Shown here piece by piece: positions 38,365-50,927 of a DNA stretch of 64,000 nt. Below the pieces are notes generated by a model that made no database searches, was not told the origin of the DNA, and saw nothing but the letters and a program-made list of their open reading frames with translations. The number at the start of each line of letters is the position of its first letter. The first letter of the stretch is position 1. Source of the DNA: Amoeboaphelidium protococcarum. Its lineage: Eukaryota > Aphelidiomycota > Aphelidea. The position numbers and the translations under genes were made by a program. The DNA lies in the NCBI GenBank assembly GCA_023515745.1, contig JALECJ010000258.1, positions 2,765,164 through 2,829,163 of the forward strand. Reading direction: 5' to 3'.

Positions 38365-39377
38365 TCACATAAAATATTCAGATGGTTTGTTGCGCTGAGG
38401 GAGAAAACGCTCTTGGTCAGGCACAGCGGAGAATATCTTGAAGCAGGTATCATCAATTTTCGATACCGGACTGGCGGGAACATCTACGTCATCGATACAC
38501 AAAATGGAGGCCACATTACCACATCTATAACAGTAATTAGGTGCGGACCATACAGTAACCAAATTCTCATTGGGAAACATAAACTTGTATCCTTCTTAGA
38601 CGAGCTAATGAGCACGAGCAATCATAGTGAGGCCATTCAGATGATTAAACTCAGATGTCACCCGACTTCCAAATAACCAACCAGCACCTCTAGGTGACAC
38701 TGCCCAGCCTTCAATATCTTCTGGATCACTCCACATCAGATCGCAGAAAGCACCGGCATGAGGAATCTCTTTTACTCGATCAAGCGATCTGATACCATCA
38801 ATGGTCGAAACATCCGGACTCAGTCCACCATGCACACACAGCACCCGGCCGTCAATGATGGCAGCCAAGCCCAGGTAATCGAACACTTGACACGAGTATC
38901 GCCATACATTTGCATTACCATACTTTTACATGCATTCATCGTAGAATCCGTATACCTGCGTAATCTGTCTACTTTCATGATTCCCTCGTAATAAAGTTAT
39001 CCTATCAGGGTACCTGGCCTTAAGCACAAGGAGTAGAGTCCAAGTCTCCAGAGAGAAGTAGCCGCGATCCACAAAGTCGCCCATGAAAATGTACTTGGTA
39101 TCCGGACACTCACCGCCAACATTAAAAAGCTCCAAGAGATCATAAAACTGACCATGAATGTCACCGCAAATAGTCACAGGACTAGATATTGGCTGTACAT
39201 TGGACTCTTCCATCAAGTAGGACTGAACAATCTCACACAATGTCCTCATCTATTTCTCCTACAAAGCCTTACACTCTTTCACCTCAACGAGCCACGAATC
39301 CAAATCAGCTACAATACATTTACATAGTTAAGCTTAGATTAGGGTCTTTTTAATAAATATCAAACACTACCTCCCAT
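38365..39377 (-). CDS. PP6-type Ser/Thr phosphatase catalytic subunit (Sit4/PPP6C)
   Basis: Two exons: a 7-nt coding first exon (39371-39377, ATGGGAG) and 38365-39308, giving 316 residues. All PPP metal motifs are present: GDIHG, GDFVDRG, GNHE and the later HGGLSP and RAHQLV. The blocks LEESNVQP-like, [32 protein letters not shown]-like and [12 protein letters not shown] identify PP6/Sit4 rather than PP2A or PP4. The C-terminus is EYFM, not the usual YFL, and a short insertion ([11 protein letters not shown]) precedes the last strand. The invariant HQLVQEGYKF glutamines are TAG (38605-38607) and TAA (38596-38598) on the coding strand, direct support for the code. Confidence 0.95.
39309..39370 (-). 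other. Intron in the PP6 gene
   Basis: 62 nt, donor GTAGTG, branch-like CTTAACTATG, acceptor TATTGTAG, phase 1 after codon 2. Homology of MGADLDSWL to PP6 N-termini supports it. Confidence 0.85.
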
Positions 39378-39702
39378 AATACTCACTGCTATCGATTTAT
39401 TTTAAAAGTCAAATCCTCTAAACTGTATACACACCTACAAGGATGCAGCTAATCTCACGAATTTCCAATTTTGTTTCAAGAAAAGAAATTTCAGAAAGCT
39501 CCGCGTTTTGAAGGAACGTTCTGGCTTTTCTAAACGGCTTTTCCAGCGCAGATAGTGAATCGTCTTCTTTTGCCGCTCTCAGTCTTTCTCCTTCTTCTTC
39601 CCTTTGTGGAAACGTTTATAGTTAAAACAGCTTGTTCATTTTTCGCCTTTTATAACGTCAGGATAGTCTATATATCGTAGAATCACTTTTATTTTAGATA
39701 AA
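39378..39702. promoter_or_regulatory. Divergent promoter region, PP6 / RPN13
   Basis: 325 bp. Holds a C/T-rich tract (about 39555-39605, ttctttttgccgct, tctttctccttcttcttccc) and a TTTTTCGCC element at about 39638, as upstream of other housekeeping genes. No gene seen. Confidence 0.45.
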
Positions 39703-40674
39703 ATGACTTAGTAAACTTAGCAAGTGGTTGACTTGTTTGCCGGAGCCGGTAGAGGTAATAATCAGAGAGGAGTTGGTGCTAGTGCTCGCCATCTGGTCGA
39801 GTTCAAGTGTGGTAAACTGAACAGAGTTGGAACTCAAGTCACGGCTGATCCTCGTAAGGGATCGTTCTACCTCACCAAGAATGAAGATGATTAGCTGGTT
39901 CATCTGTGCTGGAAGAGCCGTGAGAATGGTGCTATTGGTGCTGCTGTGGAAGATGATCTCATCATGTTCCCGGGAGATGCAGAGTTCAAGTTGATCCCAC
40001 AGGCTAACGGTGGACGCGGAGTGTATGTCCTCAAGTTTAATACCTCTTCTCAGAGACTGTTCTTCTGGATCTAGGAATCTTTTGTGCTGGAAGATAATGA
40101 AGCCGGCAAGGAGAAGGAGAAGGAGCTGATCACTAAGGTGAACAAGATTTTGAAGGATGGACCAGCAGGAGCTGTATCTTTTGACATGCCTGTCGGACAA
40201 GACGGTGTTGCCGGATTGCTGCAGGGCATGGATAATGCAGAGCAGAGACAGTTAATGGACTTGCTGAGACAGCAAGGTCTGGCTATGGACACTGATACTG
40301 ACGTGAGTGGATCTGCTGCAGTTGAGTAGAATCAAGATGATGTTGATATGGGCGGAGACTCGCAGAATCCCATTCTTAGTCAGTTTACTCCAGAGGTGGT
40401 CACACCTGCGCTGAGTAATAATTTACTGAGAGATTAATTGTTTTCCCATCATCCAGGTGGTAATTCTGACCAACTAACCAATTCTCAGGTATAGAGTCTA
40501 ATCAGAGACCCCCGCTTCGTGGATTAGGTTCAGCAGTTGCGTGAAAAGCTGCAGAATGGATAAGCTGATAATTTATTGCAATCTGTGGGAGTCACCTTGT
40601 AGCAGTTGCAGTAACGTGGAGGAGATTTGGTATTGGCTTTGCTCAAAATCATGCGTGAACGTTAGTCCAGATGA
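39703..40674 (+). CDS. RPN13: Proteasome ubiquitin receptor Rpn13 (ADRM1)
   Basis: A 323-residue frame. The N-terminal Pru domain (about residues 24-135) has [44 protein letters not shown] and [11 protein letters not shown], the strands that bind ubiquitin and the Rpn2 tail. The linker is Gln/Ser/Asp-rich. The C-terminal DEUBAD domain (about 230-320) has [45 protein letters not shown] and [11 protein letters not shown], the deubiquitinase UCH37/UCHL5 docking site. Yeast Rpn13 lacks DEUBAD, so this organism keeps the animal/pombe-like full form. Convergent with YPI1. Confidence 0.93.
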
Positions 40675-40771
40675 TCTCCTGGTAGTTTTTATTATATGAG
40701 TATTGTGAAAATGAGTACTTTTTGAATGTTTTACGTAAATTCGCAGAGTTCAATTATCAACTGTTGAAACT

Positions 40772-41242
40772 TCAATTTTATTAGTGACAATTATGATCAT
40801 GTTTATGATGCTTGTGGCTTTTATACTTGGGCTACCTCTCATATGCATTCCTTTTACCATCAGCTTTCGATTATGATGAGCCACCTTGGTGAGGATCATT
40901 ATTATTTTAATCATTGTCAGACTCTTCCGCATCTTCATCATCATCATCATCATCATCCTTGACGTAGATGCAGCAAATCTTACTTGACTTTCTATTCAAA
41001 TTCTCATTATCCACAACATCATCTGCCCATCGAACTCTATTCTCAGACTACTATTCCTATTCTTACTATTACAACTATTGTTCAGTTGATTAAGAATTAG
41101 ATTAGTCACCAACTACAATGATAGGCTACTAGTTGCGGACGATTCGCTCTTAAGGATTTTGCTCTGTTGAATTAGAAGCATCTTCAACTACAACAGTAGC
41201 AGATCCGCGAGATGACGATCCTTATTACTATTGACTTGACAT
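40772..41242 (-). CDS. YPI1: Protein phosphatase 1 inhibitor Ypi1/PPP1R11
   Basis: A 156-residue frame full of TAA/TAG and invisible under the standard code. The conserved centre [28 protein letters not shown] matches the PPP1R11/Ypi1 family: an RVxW PP1-docking motif, VDNE, then K(S/K)CCIY. The N-terminus is Gln/Ser-rich and the C-terminus is very acidic (run of six Asp) then His/Lys-rich ([11 protein letters not shown]). Ypi1 regulates PP1 (Glc7) in the nucleus. TGA at 40772 lies 98 bp from the convergent RPN13 stop. Confidence 0.88.
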
Positions 41243-41956
41243 TTTTAAAGTAAAAGAAGTTGAATATTAAAAATGTAAATATCACAACTAATCAAAAAAG
41301 AAGAGAACAAGAAATACTATTGGACCAATCACATTATTGAGGTGGCCGCATTGTGAAAAGGTTCGATAATTAATTTAGACACACGCCTAAAATACAGAAA
41401 ATCGCGTATATATAGACTTAAGATTAAGTGTTTCAGACTTGAGAAATTTATATATATTGAATCCTTGGCCTTGGAACATTTGTACACAGCAATGATCAAT
41501 CAGCGACAAGCGATGAACTCAAGAACAGTAACTAAAGAACTTTGTTCGAATCAGGAGCAGGCGATTTAGTTACACAAAATTTGGTGCGAGAGAAATTTCA
41601 ATTTAAAGGAGTAACAGAGCTGGGCTTTAATCGACGAGAAAATTGATAAAAAAGATTTGTGAAAATTCTTCTCAATCAATCCTAATTGTTAATTAACTCG
41701 TCATCATCTCATCCTTCACTTGTTGTGAGAGTTTATAGGTTAATATTCAAAGTATCACACACACACTTTCTCATATAATAGTTGCGCTGTATATCTAATT
41801 CTGTTGTAATAATTGGCACTTCTCTCAGAGTCTGATCTATTCCATTATATACGGCAATATTGTAATTAGTTTGTACATAGTGTGCATAATAGTCAAATAC
41901 CCCTGTGTGTAAAATTGTAATATTAATAGTATATATCTACCTCTTTGTCTGTGTGA
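41243..41956. promoter_or_regulatory. Divergent intergenic region, YPI1 / Pumilio
   Basis: 714 bp that probably contains a long Pumilio 5' UTR. A GTTCGAATC element near 41539 resembles a tRNA B-box, but no cloverleaf partner is visible. (CA)n-like acacacac at about 41758 and AT-rich stretches otherwise. No gene called. Confidence 0.4.
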
Positions 41957-44917
41957 ATGAAAATGATGAATAACAATAGTAATAATAATAAAAGCAAAAA
42001 TAGCATTGATAATAATGCTGGCCTTGAGAAATAGGCAGATCCGGTGAGACCTGCTCCTGTAGGGGCGTCATCTCATGCTGATGGTATTTCCGCTGTACCG
42101 GCGCAGAGAAAGCAGTAGCTGCATTAATCTCGTTTCCCATTTGGATTGCATGATGATGGTGGTTTCAGTGATCTGATTAAGGATATCAGCAGAAGTAGTA
42201 GTGCGCCACCTATTCAGCCTTTTATGAATGGTGGTGGTCTCGGTGCTGGTAAGAATTCTCAGTCTCCGCTGTTACCATCCAGAAGTCGTTTGGGTATGAA
42301 TGCGACTACGGCTAGTCTCTTGCTCTAGGATGATACTTTGGACACTGCTAGTGATGGCGGTCTTTTTGGTATCATGAACAATGTTGGTGGTGGAATTCAG
42401 TAGTAGTAGTAGTAGCATCGCGATCAGTTTGCAGATATCAATGATCAAGAGCCGGAGGTTGTGTAAGAGATTGAGAGTTTCATGTCCGCTAGTGAGAGAG
42501 GATCCTCTTCTTATCAATAGCTGCCTACTCCCGGGTACCAGAGTGGACAGGCTTGGTAGATTTGGGGATCGCCTAGTAGTGCAAGTGCAGCTATTGGCGG
42601 TGGTAGTGGCACTAACGGAGCCAATTCTGCTTGGACCAGCTCTGACTCCAGGCCGAACCATAACCATAATCATCATCATCATTAGTCTCCTAATTTGATG
42701 GCGAAGCAGAAATCTGTTGGGTCTCCACGTTAGTAGCCGGTCGGTCGTATGTAGGTTCATAATGCTCCTGAGTCTGCACCTATTTACAGTCTGCATTAGT
42801 AGCAGTAATAGTAGTCTTAGTAGCATCTTGGCAGTCAGGGAGAGGCGTAGTACCGCTCAGCTGTCGGTTCTAGTATCAACAGGACACCATCACCAGGTAT
42901 GATGTACAGTTAGCAGTAACAGTCGCAGAAAGCTGGCCGCCTCCCTAGTGGTCATGTTGATGTTGGTGCTGATTTGCAGTGTTTGAGATTGGCTTCCAAG
43001 ACTCCGCCTCCTCCGGGACTTTCTATATAGTAATTTCAGAGCCTGGTGGCGCTGCCTAGATCATCTTCTACCCCTCCAACTGCTGCTATGAACGCGTTTA
43101 ATGGTAATAATGGTACAGTGAACAGGGGAGTTTAGCGCTCTGGCTCTTCCTTATCTGTGCACTCTCACCATCATCCAACGAATCAAAGCCCTATGATCAG
43201 CCACTCGCACTTGAGTCAGTCTATCGTCATTGATGATATCGAGGAATCTGATGATACGCATTTGGATAAGGATATGATTGCTTCTATTCGTAATTTTGGT
43301 CTGTCGGATGAAGATGATTTTGGACAGCCGCCGTAATCATCTCTTACTGAGCAGAATGGTGGTTCAGGTTACAACAAATCGTCCCCGTCTGCAAGAGTTG
43401 CTGCATTTAATTCTCCGTCTCATTCCTACCAGCATGAGAAACCTTATAATCATAGTATGTAATTTGGCGGTCTAAACTCTGGCTATTCTGAATTTGAACA
43501 TTCTCCGTCTGGTGCTTTGAATTATCCGGCTCATGTGAATCGTAGTGGTTACACATCTGCCAATCCGTCAATGTTAATGTAGTATCCACACGATAGTTTT
43601 GACTATCGCCAAAGTCGTCCATAGTCAGCACAACATGCTTATTATTCAGATTCAATGTCACATGGTCATCATGGTTATCAGCAGCAGTAACATCATCACA
43701 ATCACTATCATAACAATGGTAATCACAGTGCGCACAATGGTTTCCAGCATCATGGCGGTAACAATGAACGATTTACTCGCTCTCATACGCGTCAGTCTGC
43801 ACCTGTTTAGCAGAATCGTTCATAGGCATTGGATGAGTTCAGGGCTAATATGAAAACGAGAAAGTACGAACTGGGAGATATTCTTGGGCATGTGGTTGAA
43901 TTTAGTTCTGATTAGCATGGTAGTCGCTTTATTCAACAGAAGTTGGAGTATGCTGAGCCAAAGGTACGTGCTGCCCTGTTTGAAGAGCTATTTCCGCACT
44001 CTTTTGATCTCACCACGGACGTATTCGGCAACTATGTGGTGTAAAAGTTTTTTGAATATGGTTCTCCTGACTAGCGTTCTCGTCTGATTCAAAATATGGC
44101 TGGTAAATTTATGCAGTTATCTGTATAAACTTATGGTTGCCGTGTTGTGTAAAAGTCTTTGGAGTTTGGCAAACCTGAAGAGTAATGCAAGATCATACAT
44201 GAACTTGAGCCTTCGATCACTGCCCTGGTAAAGGATCAGAATGGAAATCACGTTGTGCAGAAGGCTATTGAGATTGCCTCACCCGGTGATATCAAAGTGA
44301 TCATAGGCAGCTTTGGCGGACAGGTTTTCTCTTTGGCCACTCATGCTTATGGCTGTCGTGTGATGCAGAGAATTTTTGAGCACTGTGATGAAGCTTTGAC
44401 TCGTCCGCTGGTGAAAGAGTTGAGTACTTTCACGCAGACTCTGGTGCAGGATCAGTATGGAAATTATGTGATTCAGCATATTTTGGAGCGTGGCAATCCT
44501 GAAGATCGCGCTAATATTTTGCGACAGGTCCGAGGCTAATTGCTACATCTGTCCCGTCACAAGTTTGCCAGTAATGTGATCGAGAAGTGTGTCATTTATT
44601 CAAGTGAGACTTAGCGTTCTGAGCTGATTGATGAGTTATTGGCTATTCCCGCTGGTAAAGTGGGTAGTGCTGCTTAGTAATCACCTTCATCGTAGTAAAA
44701 TGTGGAGAATATGCCTTTGATGCAGATGATGCGCGATCAATTTGCCAACTATGTGGTGCAGAGACTACTCGAGGTGTGTTCAAAGCCATAACTTGAAAAA
44801 ATTCTGGCTGTAGTGAGACCAAATGTGGTAATGATCAAGAAGTTTACCTATGGTAGACATGTGGTCACCAAGCTGGAAAAGATCGTGGGATCCCAAGCAT
44901 GGATGTAGCAAGAATGA
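41957..44917 (+). CDS. Pumilio-family (PUF) RNA-binding protein
   Basis: A 986-residue intronless frame. Residues 1-620 are Gln/Asn/Ser/His-rich and disordered, with poly-Gln made of TAG runs (about 42400-42415). The PUM homology domain (about 636-975) has eight repeats whose RNA-reading pairs can be seen: SRFIQ, NYVVQ, CRVVQ, NHVVQ, CRVMQ, NYVIQ, SNVIE and NYVVQ. By the PUF code these read, from repeat 8 to 1, as UGUAUAUA, the classic Pumilio element. The recognition Gln of repeats 2 and 3 are both TAA (44042 and 44150). Expected role: cytoplasmic repression of mRNAs carrying that element. Ends at TGA 44915; AATAAA at 45004. Confidence 0.93.
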
Positions 44918-45153
44918 TCACGGTGTTGAAATTTGCAATTTTTGTTCTGTTGGACGATTAATGTGGTGTTTGTGTGTTTAAAATGAAAATTCATGATTAT
45001 AAAAATAAAGTATAAATGTCTTTTGATATGCCCAGTATTATCAAATTTAAACTTTACCAGAAACGTGCAACCCATCGCTTTCCTCCTTTTAAGCTCATCA
45101 TCGCCGTCCTTGTTTTACCACTGAAGTCTCTCCGCAGTAACGTAAATTCAGAA

Positions 45154-46886
45154 ATGAATATGGATTCAAGCACTGAAGTTGATTTGGGAAAGTCAGATGT
45201 GACTTTTGCTGGTATGGATCTGCAGGAATTTCCTTAATCTATAATGGAAAATGGGTCTAGTGTTGAGAGACTCAGCTTGCAATAGAACCTCATACACCAC
45301 CTGCCTGAATCATTCCACATTACATTTATGAATTTACGCAATCTCAACATTAAATCTAATTAGTTTACTGAATTTCCCCTAGTTGTAATAACACTAATTA
45401 ACATATAGTTTAATTTTCTCAGACATACCACTGTAAAGTAATGTAGTTGTGTTAAATGAAGTTTTTGGAAATTCTGGATGTGAGTCGAAACAGGATCACC
45501 GAACTGCCTGAAGATTTTGGTTCATTGATCAATCTCAAGGTAATGTTGGGCATTATTAAACATTGCACATCTTATAATAATTTCATTTAAATTTTGTAGG
45601 CATTGAGCTTGTCAAAAAATGAAATCCAAGTATTGCCAGAGTATTTTAGTAAGATGAATTAATTAAAGATCCTCAAGGTTGATGGTAATCCTCTGCGATA
45701 TCCTCCATCGAATGTGATTAAAAAGAGTTCCAATGACAAGAGTGATGCGGGTCAGGTTAGTTGGCTTTCTGAGCTGCAGCAGTGGATACGAGAGAATCCA
45801 TACTCTGAATATTAATAGTAATGGTAACAGTAGATATAGAAGGATTCAAATGATGATGAGCAATAGTAAGATCAACAACACTTTTACAATGACCGTGATA
45901 TTACGCGATTAAGCTTACGGTCTTAGAACGAAAGTCACTACCGTTCGGTATTGTATGCAGCCTGTAATTTTGCAGTGACAATTCAGAATCTGCTGAATGT
46001 GGTGGCACTGCCCGAAAAGGAGCATATCTTGAAGGTTTGTAACAAGATATCGAATGCATCCAGAGGTGGTATTAGGGATGGAGGAGATTTGGATGATTAG
46101 TAATAGTAGTAGAACTTTATCGTATTAGTAGACGGCATAATGGAATTGTTTCATGAGATGTAAACTTTAAGTAAAGCATTGGCTCATCAATTAAATGGTG
46201 TAACTTGTAAAAATGTTATCCTGTGCGGGTATTTACTAGTAGAAGAATTGCAGTCAATCTCTCATTAGGTTTACGCTAAACAATTTACAGCTGATGCTGG
46301 TGGTGCTGGTAGTAGAATTAGTACTCCAATGAGCGCCCAGTTGACAGGATCAATCAATCTGAATGGTACGCCTAATATATAAATTCTAAAGCCTTTAGGT
46401 GGTAGCGGCGGAGCAGGTTTGATTCGACATCAGCGTAATCATTCAGACTCGGCTTCAACCATTGACTCTTTTAATGAGTCGTCTATGACTTTGCTTGACG
46501 TGGCTGATAGATGTATGGGCCTGGTTGATCATGTTCTACTCTTGTTGTCCGATTTAGTAAAGTCTTAACTCCGTAACAGTGAAAATGCTGACGTGACGAA
46601 CAGTATCGAGTCGCTCTGTGCCCAAATGTCCCTCGCTGAATCTGCGTACAAGGCTCTGATAAAGAGCAAACAATTGCATGCCTCTGATCAAGCTAGTTCT
46701 GTGTTTTATCGCTAGTTTATTGGAGATTCCAACTCTTTGATTAAATGCGTCGCCCAGCTGTCTGGCGCTGTAAAGTAGCTGACGCGGCATATTCCGCTCT
46801 AAAAAGATGTGGTCATGGTTCTGTAATCCCTAACCAAAACTGTCAAGCAATACGCGATTCTACTAGCTCAGCAATAACAGTAATGA
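45154..46886 (+). CDS. SOG2: LRR protein of the RAM signalling pathway (Sog2-like)
   Basis: Three exons (45154-45384, 45447-45539, 45600-46886) give 536 residues. The first about 190 residues are leucine-rich repeats (for example LEILDVSRNRITELPEDFGSLINLK-ALSLSKNEIQVLPEYFSKMNQLKILKVDGNPL). The 8-residue spacing of the LRR across the first intron fixes that splice. Then come Gln-rich linkers and a C-terminal helical domain (SFNESSMTLLDVADRC... SGAVKQLTRHIPLQKDVVMVLQSLTKTVKQYAILLAQ) like the SOG2 domain. Sog2 binds the NDR kinase module controlling polarity and cell separation in fungi. The frame is also open upstream to ATG 45016, but that lies right after the Pumilio poly(A) region; I prefer 45154. 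Confidence 0.78.
45385..45446 (+). other. Intron 1 of the Sog2-like gene
   Basis: 62 nt, donor GTAATA, branch-like CACTAATTAAC, acceptor AATGTAG, phase 0. Earlier AGs (after TTTTCTC) are skipped; LRR spacing supports the distal one. Confidence 0.75.
45540..45599 (+). other. Intron 2 of the Sog2-like gene
   Basis: 60 nt, donor GTAATG, acceptor TTTTGTAG, phase 0. It has no TGA in frame and is a multiple of three, so retention would not stop translation; LRR continuity (INLK-ALSLS) shows it is removed. Confidence 0.8.
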
Positions 46887-47109
46887 TTTTAATGATTGAA
46901 TTCAATTTGAGTTATTTGTTCTTTAACAGCATCACTCTTTAAAAAAATTTACTTCTTTGGATGATTCTCTCTGAGCACAACTGCCAACCTTATCGAGTCC
47001 TCTCCTTTTTGATACGTTTTCTCTCTTCATCACTAGAATTGATTGACGCGTTATTATATCAACACGGTAAGGGAGATTTAATTATCAAATATCGCTTGAT
47101 TATTCAATA

Positions 47110-48666
47110 ATGACTACACATATATTATTTGAGTTGGCTTCTGGATACGCGTTATTCGAGAAGATTGGTGGAGATGAAATTGGAGCATCCACTGAGAGCG
47201 TGCAGTAGGCATATGCTGATTACTCCCTTTTCTGTAAAGTGGTCAAATTGAAGTCATTTCTGCCATACAAGAATGCTGCGGATGCTTTACAGAATTTGAA
47301 TGACGTGTCCGAGGGTATCTGTAATGCTAGTCTAAAGTCATTTTTGGATTTGAATTTCAGTAAAGGATCCAAGAGTGTATTGGGTGTTGGTGATAAGAAT
47401 CTGGCTGGAGCGATCAGAGCAGAGACTGGAATCTAATGCGAGTCCAACGATGTGGTGCATGAGTTTGTGCGCGGCATAAGATTGCACATCCAGAAGATGA
47501 TCAAAGCCCTGGATAATGGAGTGATGGAGAAAGCTCAGCTCGGTTTGGGTCACTCTTACTCGCGCGCCAAGGTCAAGTTCAATGTGAACAGAGCCGACAA
47601 TATGATCACTCAGGCCATTTGTATGTTGGATCAGTTGGATAAGGATATCAACACTTTTACCATGCGCATCAGAGAGTGGTACTCTTGGCATTTTCCTGAG
47701 CTCATCAAGATTGTCGCTGATAATTTGACCTATGTCAGATTGACTATGGCCATCTAGAATAAGAGTGCTCTTAGTGAGGAAGACGTGTCCAAGTTGGCTG
47801 AGATTATCGGTGGCGATGATGCAGATGCTCTGGCTGAGAGAATCCTTATGGCCGCTAGATCTTCAATGGGTACTGATATCTCAGAGTTGGACATCTTGAA
47901 CATTGAGTCCTTCGCCAAGAGAGTCGAGTCTCTGTACAAGTACAGAGTCGAGCTTCAGGAGTATCTGCACTCCAAGATGGGCCATGTTGCACCGAATCTG
48001 GCCGCCTTGATTGGAGATGTTGTCGGTGCTAGACTAATCAGTCATGCCGGAAGTCTGACCAACTTGAGCAAGTATCCTGCTTCCACTGTGTAAATTCTGG
48101 GTGCTGAGAAGGCTTTGTTCAGAGCACTGAAGACGCGTGGAAACACTCCAAAGTATGGACTCATCTACCACAGCTCCTTCATTGGTCGCACTGGAAACAA
48201 GAACAAGGGCAGAATTTCTAGATATCTGGCCAATAAGTGCTCCATCGCGTCCAGAATCGACTGCTTTAATGACCATCCTACCAGTGTGTTTGGTGAGGCT
48301 ATGAAGCAGCAGGTGGAGGACCGATTAAAGTACTACGAGACTGGTGAGCCGGTGAAGAAGAATTTGGATGTTATGTAGAGCGTTTTGGACTCCCTGGCTG
48401 ACTTTGGCGATGACGATGAGTCTGATGTTGAGGCCAAGGTTGAAGATACCACTGTGATGGCTGGCTCTGTTGAAGTACCAGCACTGATATCTGAAGAAGA
48501 ATCTTTAAAGAAGTCCAAGAAGGACAAGAAAAAATCCAAGAAGCGTAAGCATGATGATGATCATGAGCAGTAGTAGTAGGCTGTGGTAGCTTCCAAAGAG
48601 GAGAAGAGTAAGAAGAGCAAAAAGTCCAAGAAGCATAAACACGAAAAGGTTGAAGTTGTCGCTTGA
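47110..48666 (+). CDS. NOP56: Box C/D snoRNP core protein Nop56
   Basis: A 518-residue intronless frame. An N-terminal NOP5NT domain ([18 protein letters not shown]) and the linker lead to the coiled coil and Nop domain ([74 protein letters not shown]). The C-terminus is a KKE/KKD-type basic tail ([27 protein letters not shown]) with acidic blocks. The [16 protein letters not shown] block is the family signature, and its Gln is TAA. Nop56 forms the 2'-O-methylation snoRNP with fibrillarin, Nop58 and Snu13. An ACGCGT element lies 60 bp upstream. Confidence 0.96.
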
Positions 48667-48859
48667 TTTAAATAATAAAAATAATACCATCTCGTATATA
48701 GTTCTCTTAGATTTGATGAATTAGAATTTGACAATATGTTGGCAATTTTGACGTAATCAATGCTACATTTTAGAGTCTTCATTTGTAGGAGCCGTTTCGA
48801 AAATCGTCATTCTCTCTCTTTCCACGTATAATAGTATCAGCTCAGTCAGTAATTTATTC

Positions 48860-49526
<667 letters not shown>

Positions 49527-49731
49527 TTGATGATGCGTTGAGTCATTGTTACCGTGTGATCATATCTCTCTCTCTGTGTCTGTGAGTGAGTGAGTAGGTG
49601 ATAACGTTCAATTTAATTGTGATGTCCCTTGATTTTTACGCTTATGCTGTTCCCCTGACTTTTCATTTTACACACCTCTTTCACAATCACATTGTTGTGC
49701 ATTTCTCAATACAAATTAACGTTGAATAAAT

Positions 49732-50478
49732 ATGGGCAAAAGAACAGTGGAGAATGATGATGCATTCGTTGGTAGACGTTTAAGGGAGCTATATGAATAG
49801 CATGTTCGCAGCTAGTAGTACTTCTCGTCCGTGCTTGGGGAGAGTCATAAGCCAAAAAGCAGATACTCCAGCTTTGTGTCGAAATTGAGAGATGGAGATG
49901 AGTAGACTGAGGCTATGCTTCTGTCAGTTATCGATTTATATTAGAAGAATAAGCTGCAGCCAGATAGGCGTCGGCTTCCCTCTTGGTTGACTGGTCGTTA
50001 GACGTAGAGTGGCATTGCCAATTCTAGTGCACGCGTCTAATCACTGCGGTAGAGATTTTAAGACGCGTCTTACCTCTATGCTCAAGAGGAATAGGATTCT
50101 GATAGTAATGACTATATTCCTATCTCTGAAGTTAATATCAGGTCGCCTATTGTTATTGATCCGCCAACTAGTGCTCATATATTCCCCGCTGGATTTGAGC
50201 CAACCAGGAGAAGAAATGCTGTAGTTGCGTCCACATCTGGTATAAATTCCGAGCAAGTGTCATAGTATCAAGATTTCTTTGAAACTGGCGATGTTGATGA
50301 TATGGATGAATACCATATGGCTATGGATGGAGGTGCTTAGTATATAAATGGACTAGTCGATGGGACAGAAAACGGCCACAATTGTCCCGATGATGTAGAC
50401 GATATGGCTTATGTGATTGAAAGTGATGGGCCGCAGTTTGTAAGTTCTTCCAGCGCCCAAATTCATGCCATCAGGTGA
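49732..50478 (+). CDS. Possible Mso1-like (Sec1-binding) protein
   Basis: A 248-residue frame. The N-terminal segment YSSFVSKLRDGDEQTEAMLLSVIDLYQKNKL followed by RRRLPSWLTG fits the pattern of the Sec1-binding domain of fungal Mso1 (a Trp/Phe-rich start, a 'DGDTE..L' helix, then 'LPxWLxG'). The rest is acidic and disordered (DDMDEYHMAMDGG, NCPDDVDDMAY), with no other domain. Mso1 helps Sec1/Munc18 and SNAREs dock secretory vesicles. The match is short and by eye. The SIN1-like or TAF roles are excluded by content. Stop TGA 50476. Confidence 0.5.
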
Positions 50479-50927
50479 ATGGACTCTCGGTCTGTTATAT
50501 CTCTTATATCTGTTACATGAATTCTATGGGATGTCAATATAGCGCTTTGTCATTATTTTTATTACTCGTCCAATATTTGGCGTTTAAACTCTTCTAAAAT
50601 CTAAACTATGATGACTTGATCATTTGGTCAAATCAAGAGCAATAACGCATAAACTATTAGGTCTCGCCGCTCATAGCTCACAGCTTATAGCCAATAACAC
50701 ATACAGTAAACTCTATGATACTCGAGAAGATTGAAAGCATGGCAATCAGACGATGCTTGAGCGTGATTCGCTGATCAACCTTGGTGCTACAGTATCAAAT
50801 GCCTCTGATTAGTGCGCTTGGGGCACATTCGATTAACTATTTCATCATTTGCAGATACGATTATTTAATCTTTATTTTCTATTAATTGCAGGCTTATATA
50901 TATAGTGTATATTACAATTAAGAAATA
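50479..50927. other. Intergenic region
   Basis: 449 bp between two plus-strand genes. AT-rich, with no coding frame worth calling and no structured RNA that I recognise. Confidence 0.35.

Noticed and set aside
40750-40956. Met-rich minus-strand frame of 68 residues
   Set aside because: It is the shadow of the Asp-rich GAT run in the YPI1 gene.
41530-41550. GTTCGAATC B-box-like element
   Set aside because: No cloverleaf can be folded by eye and no A-box at the right distance.
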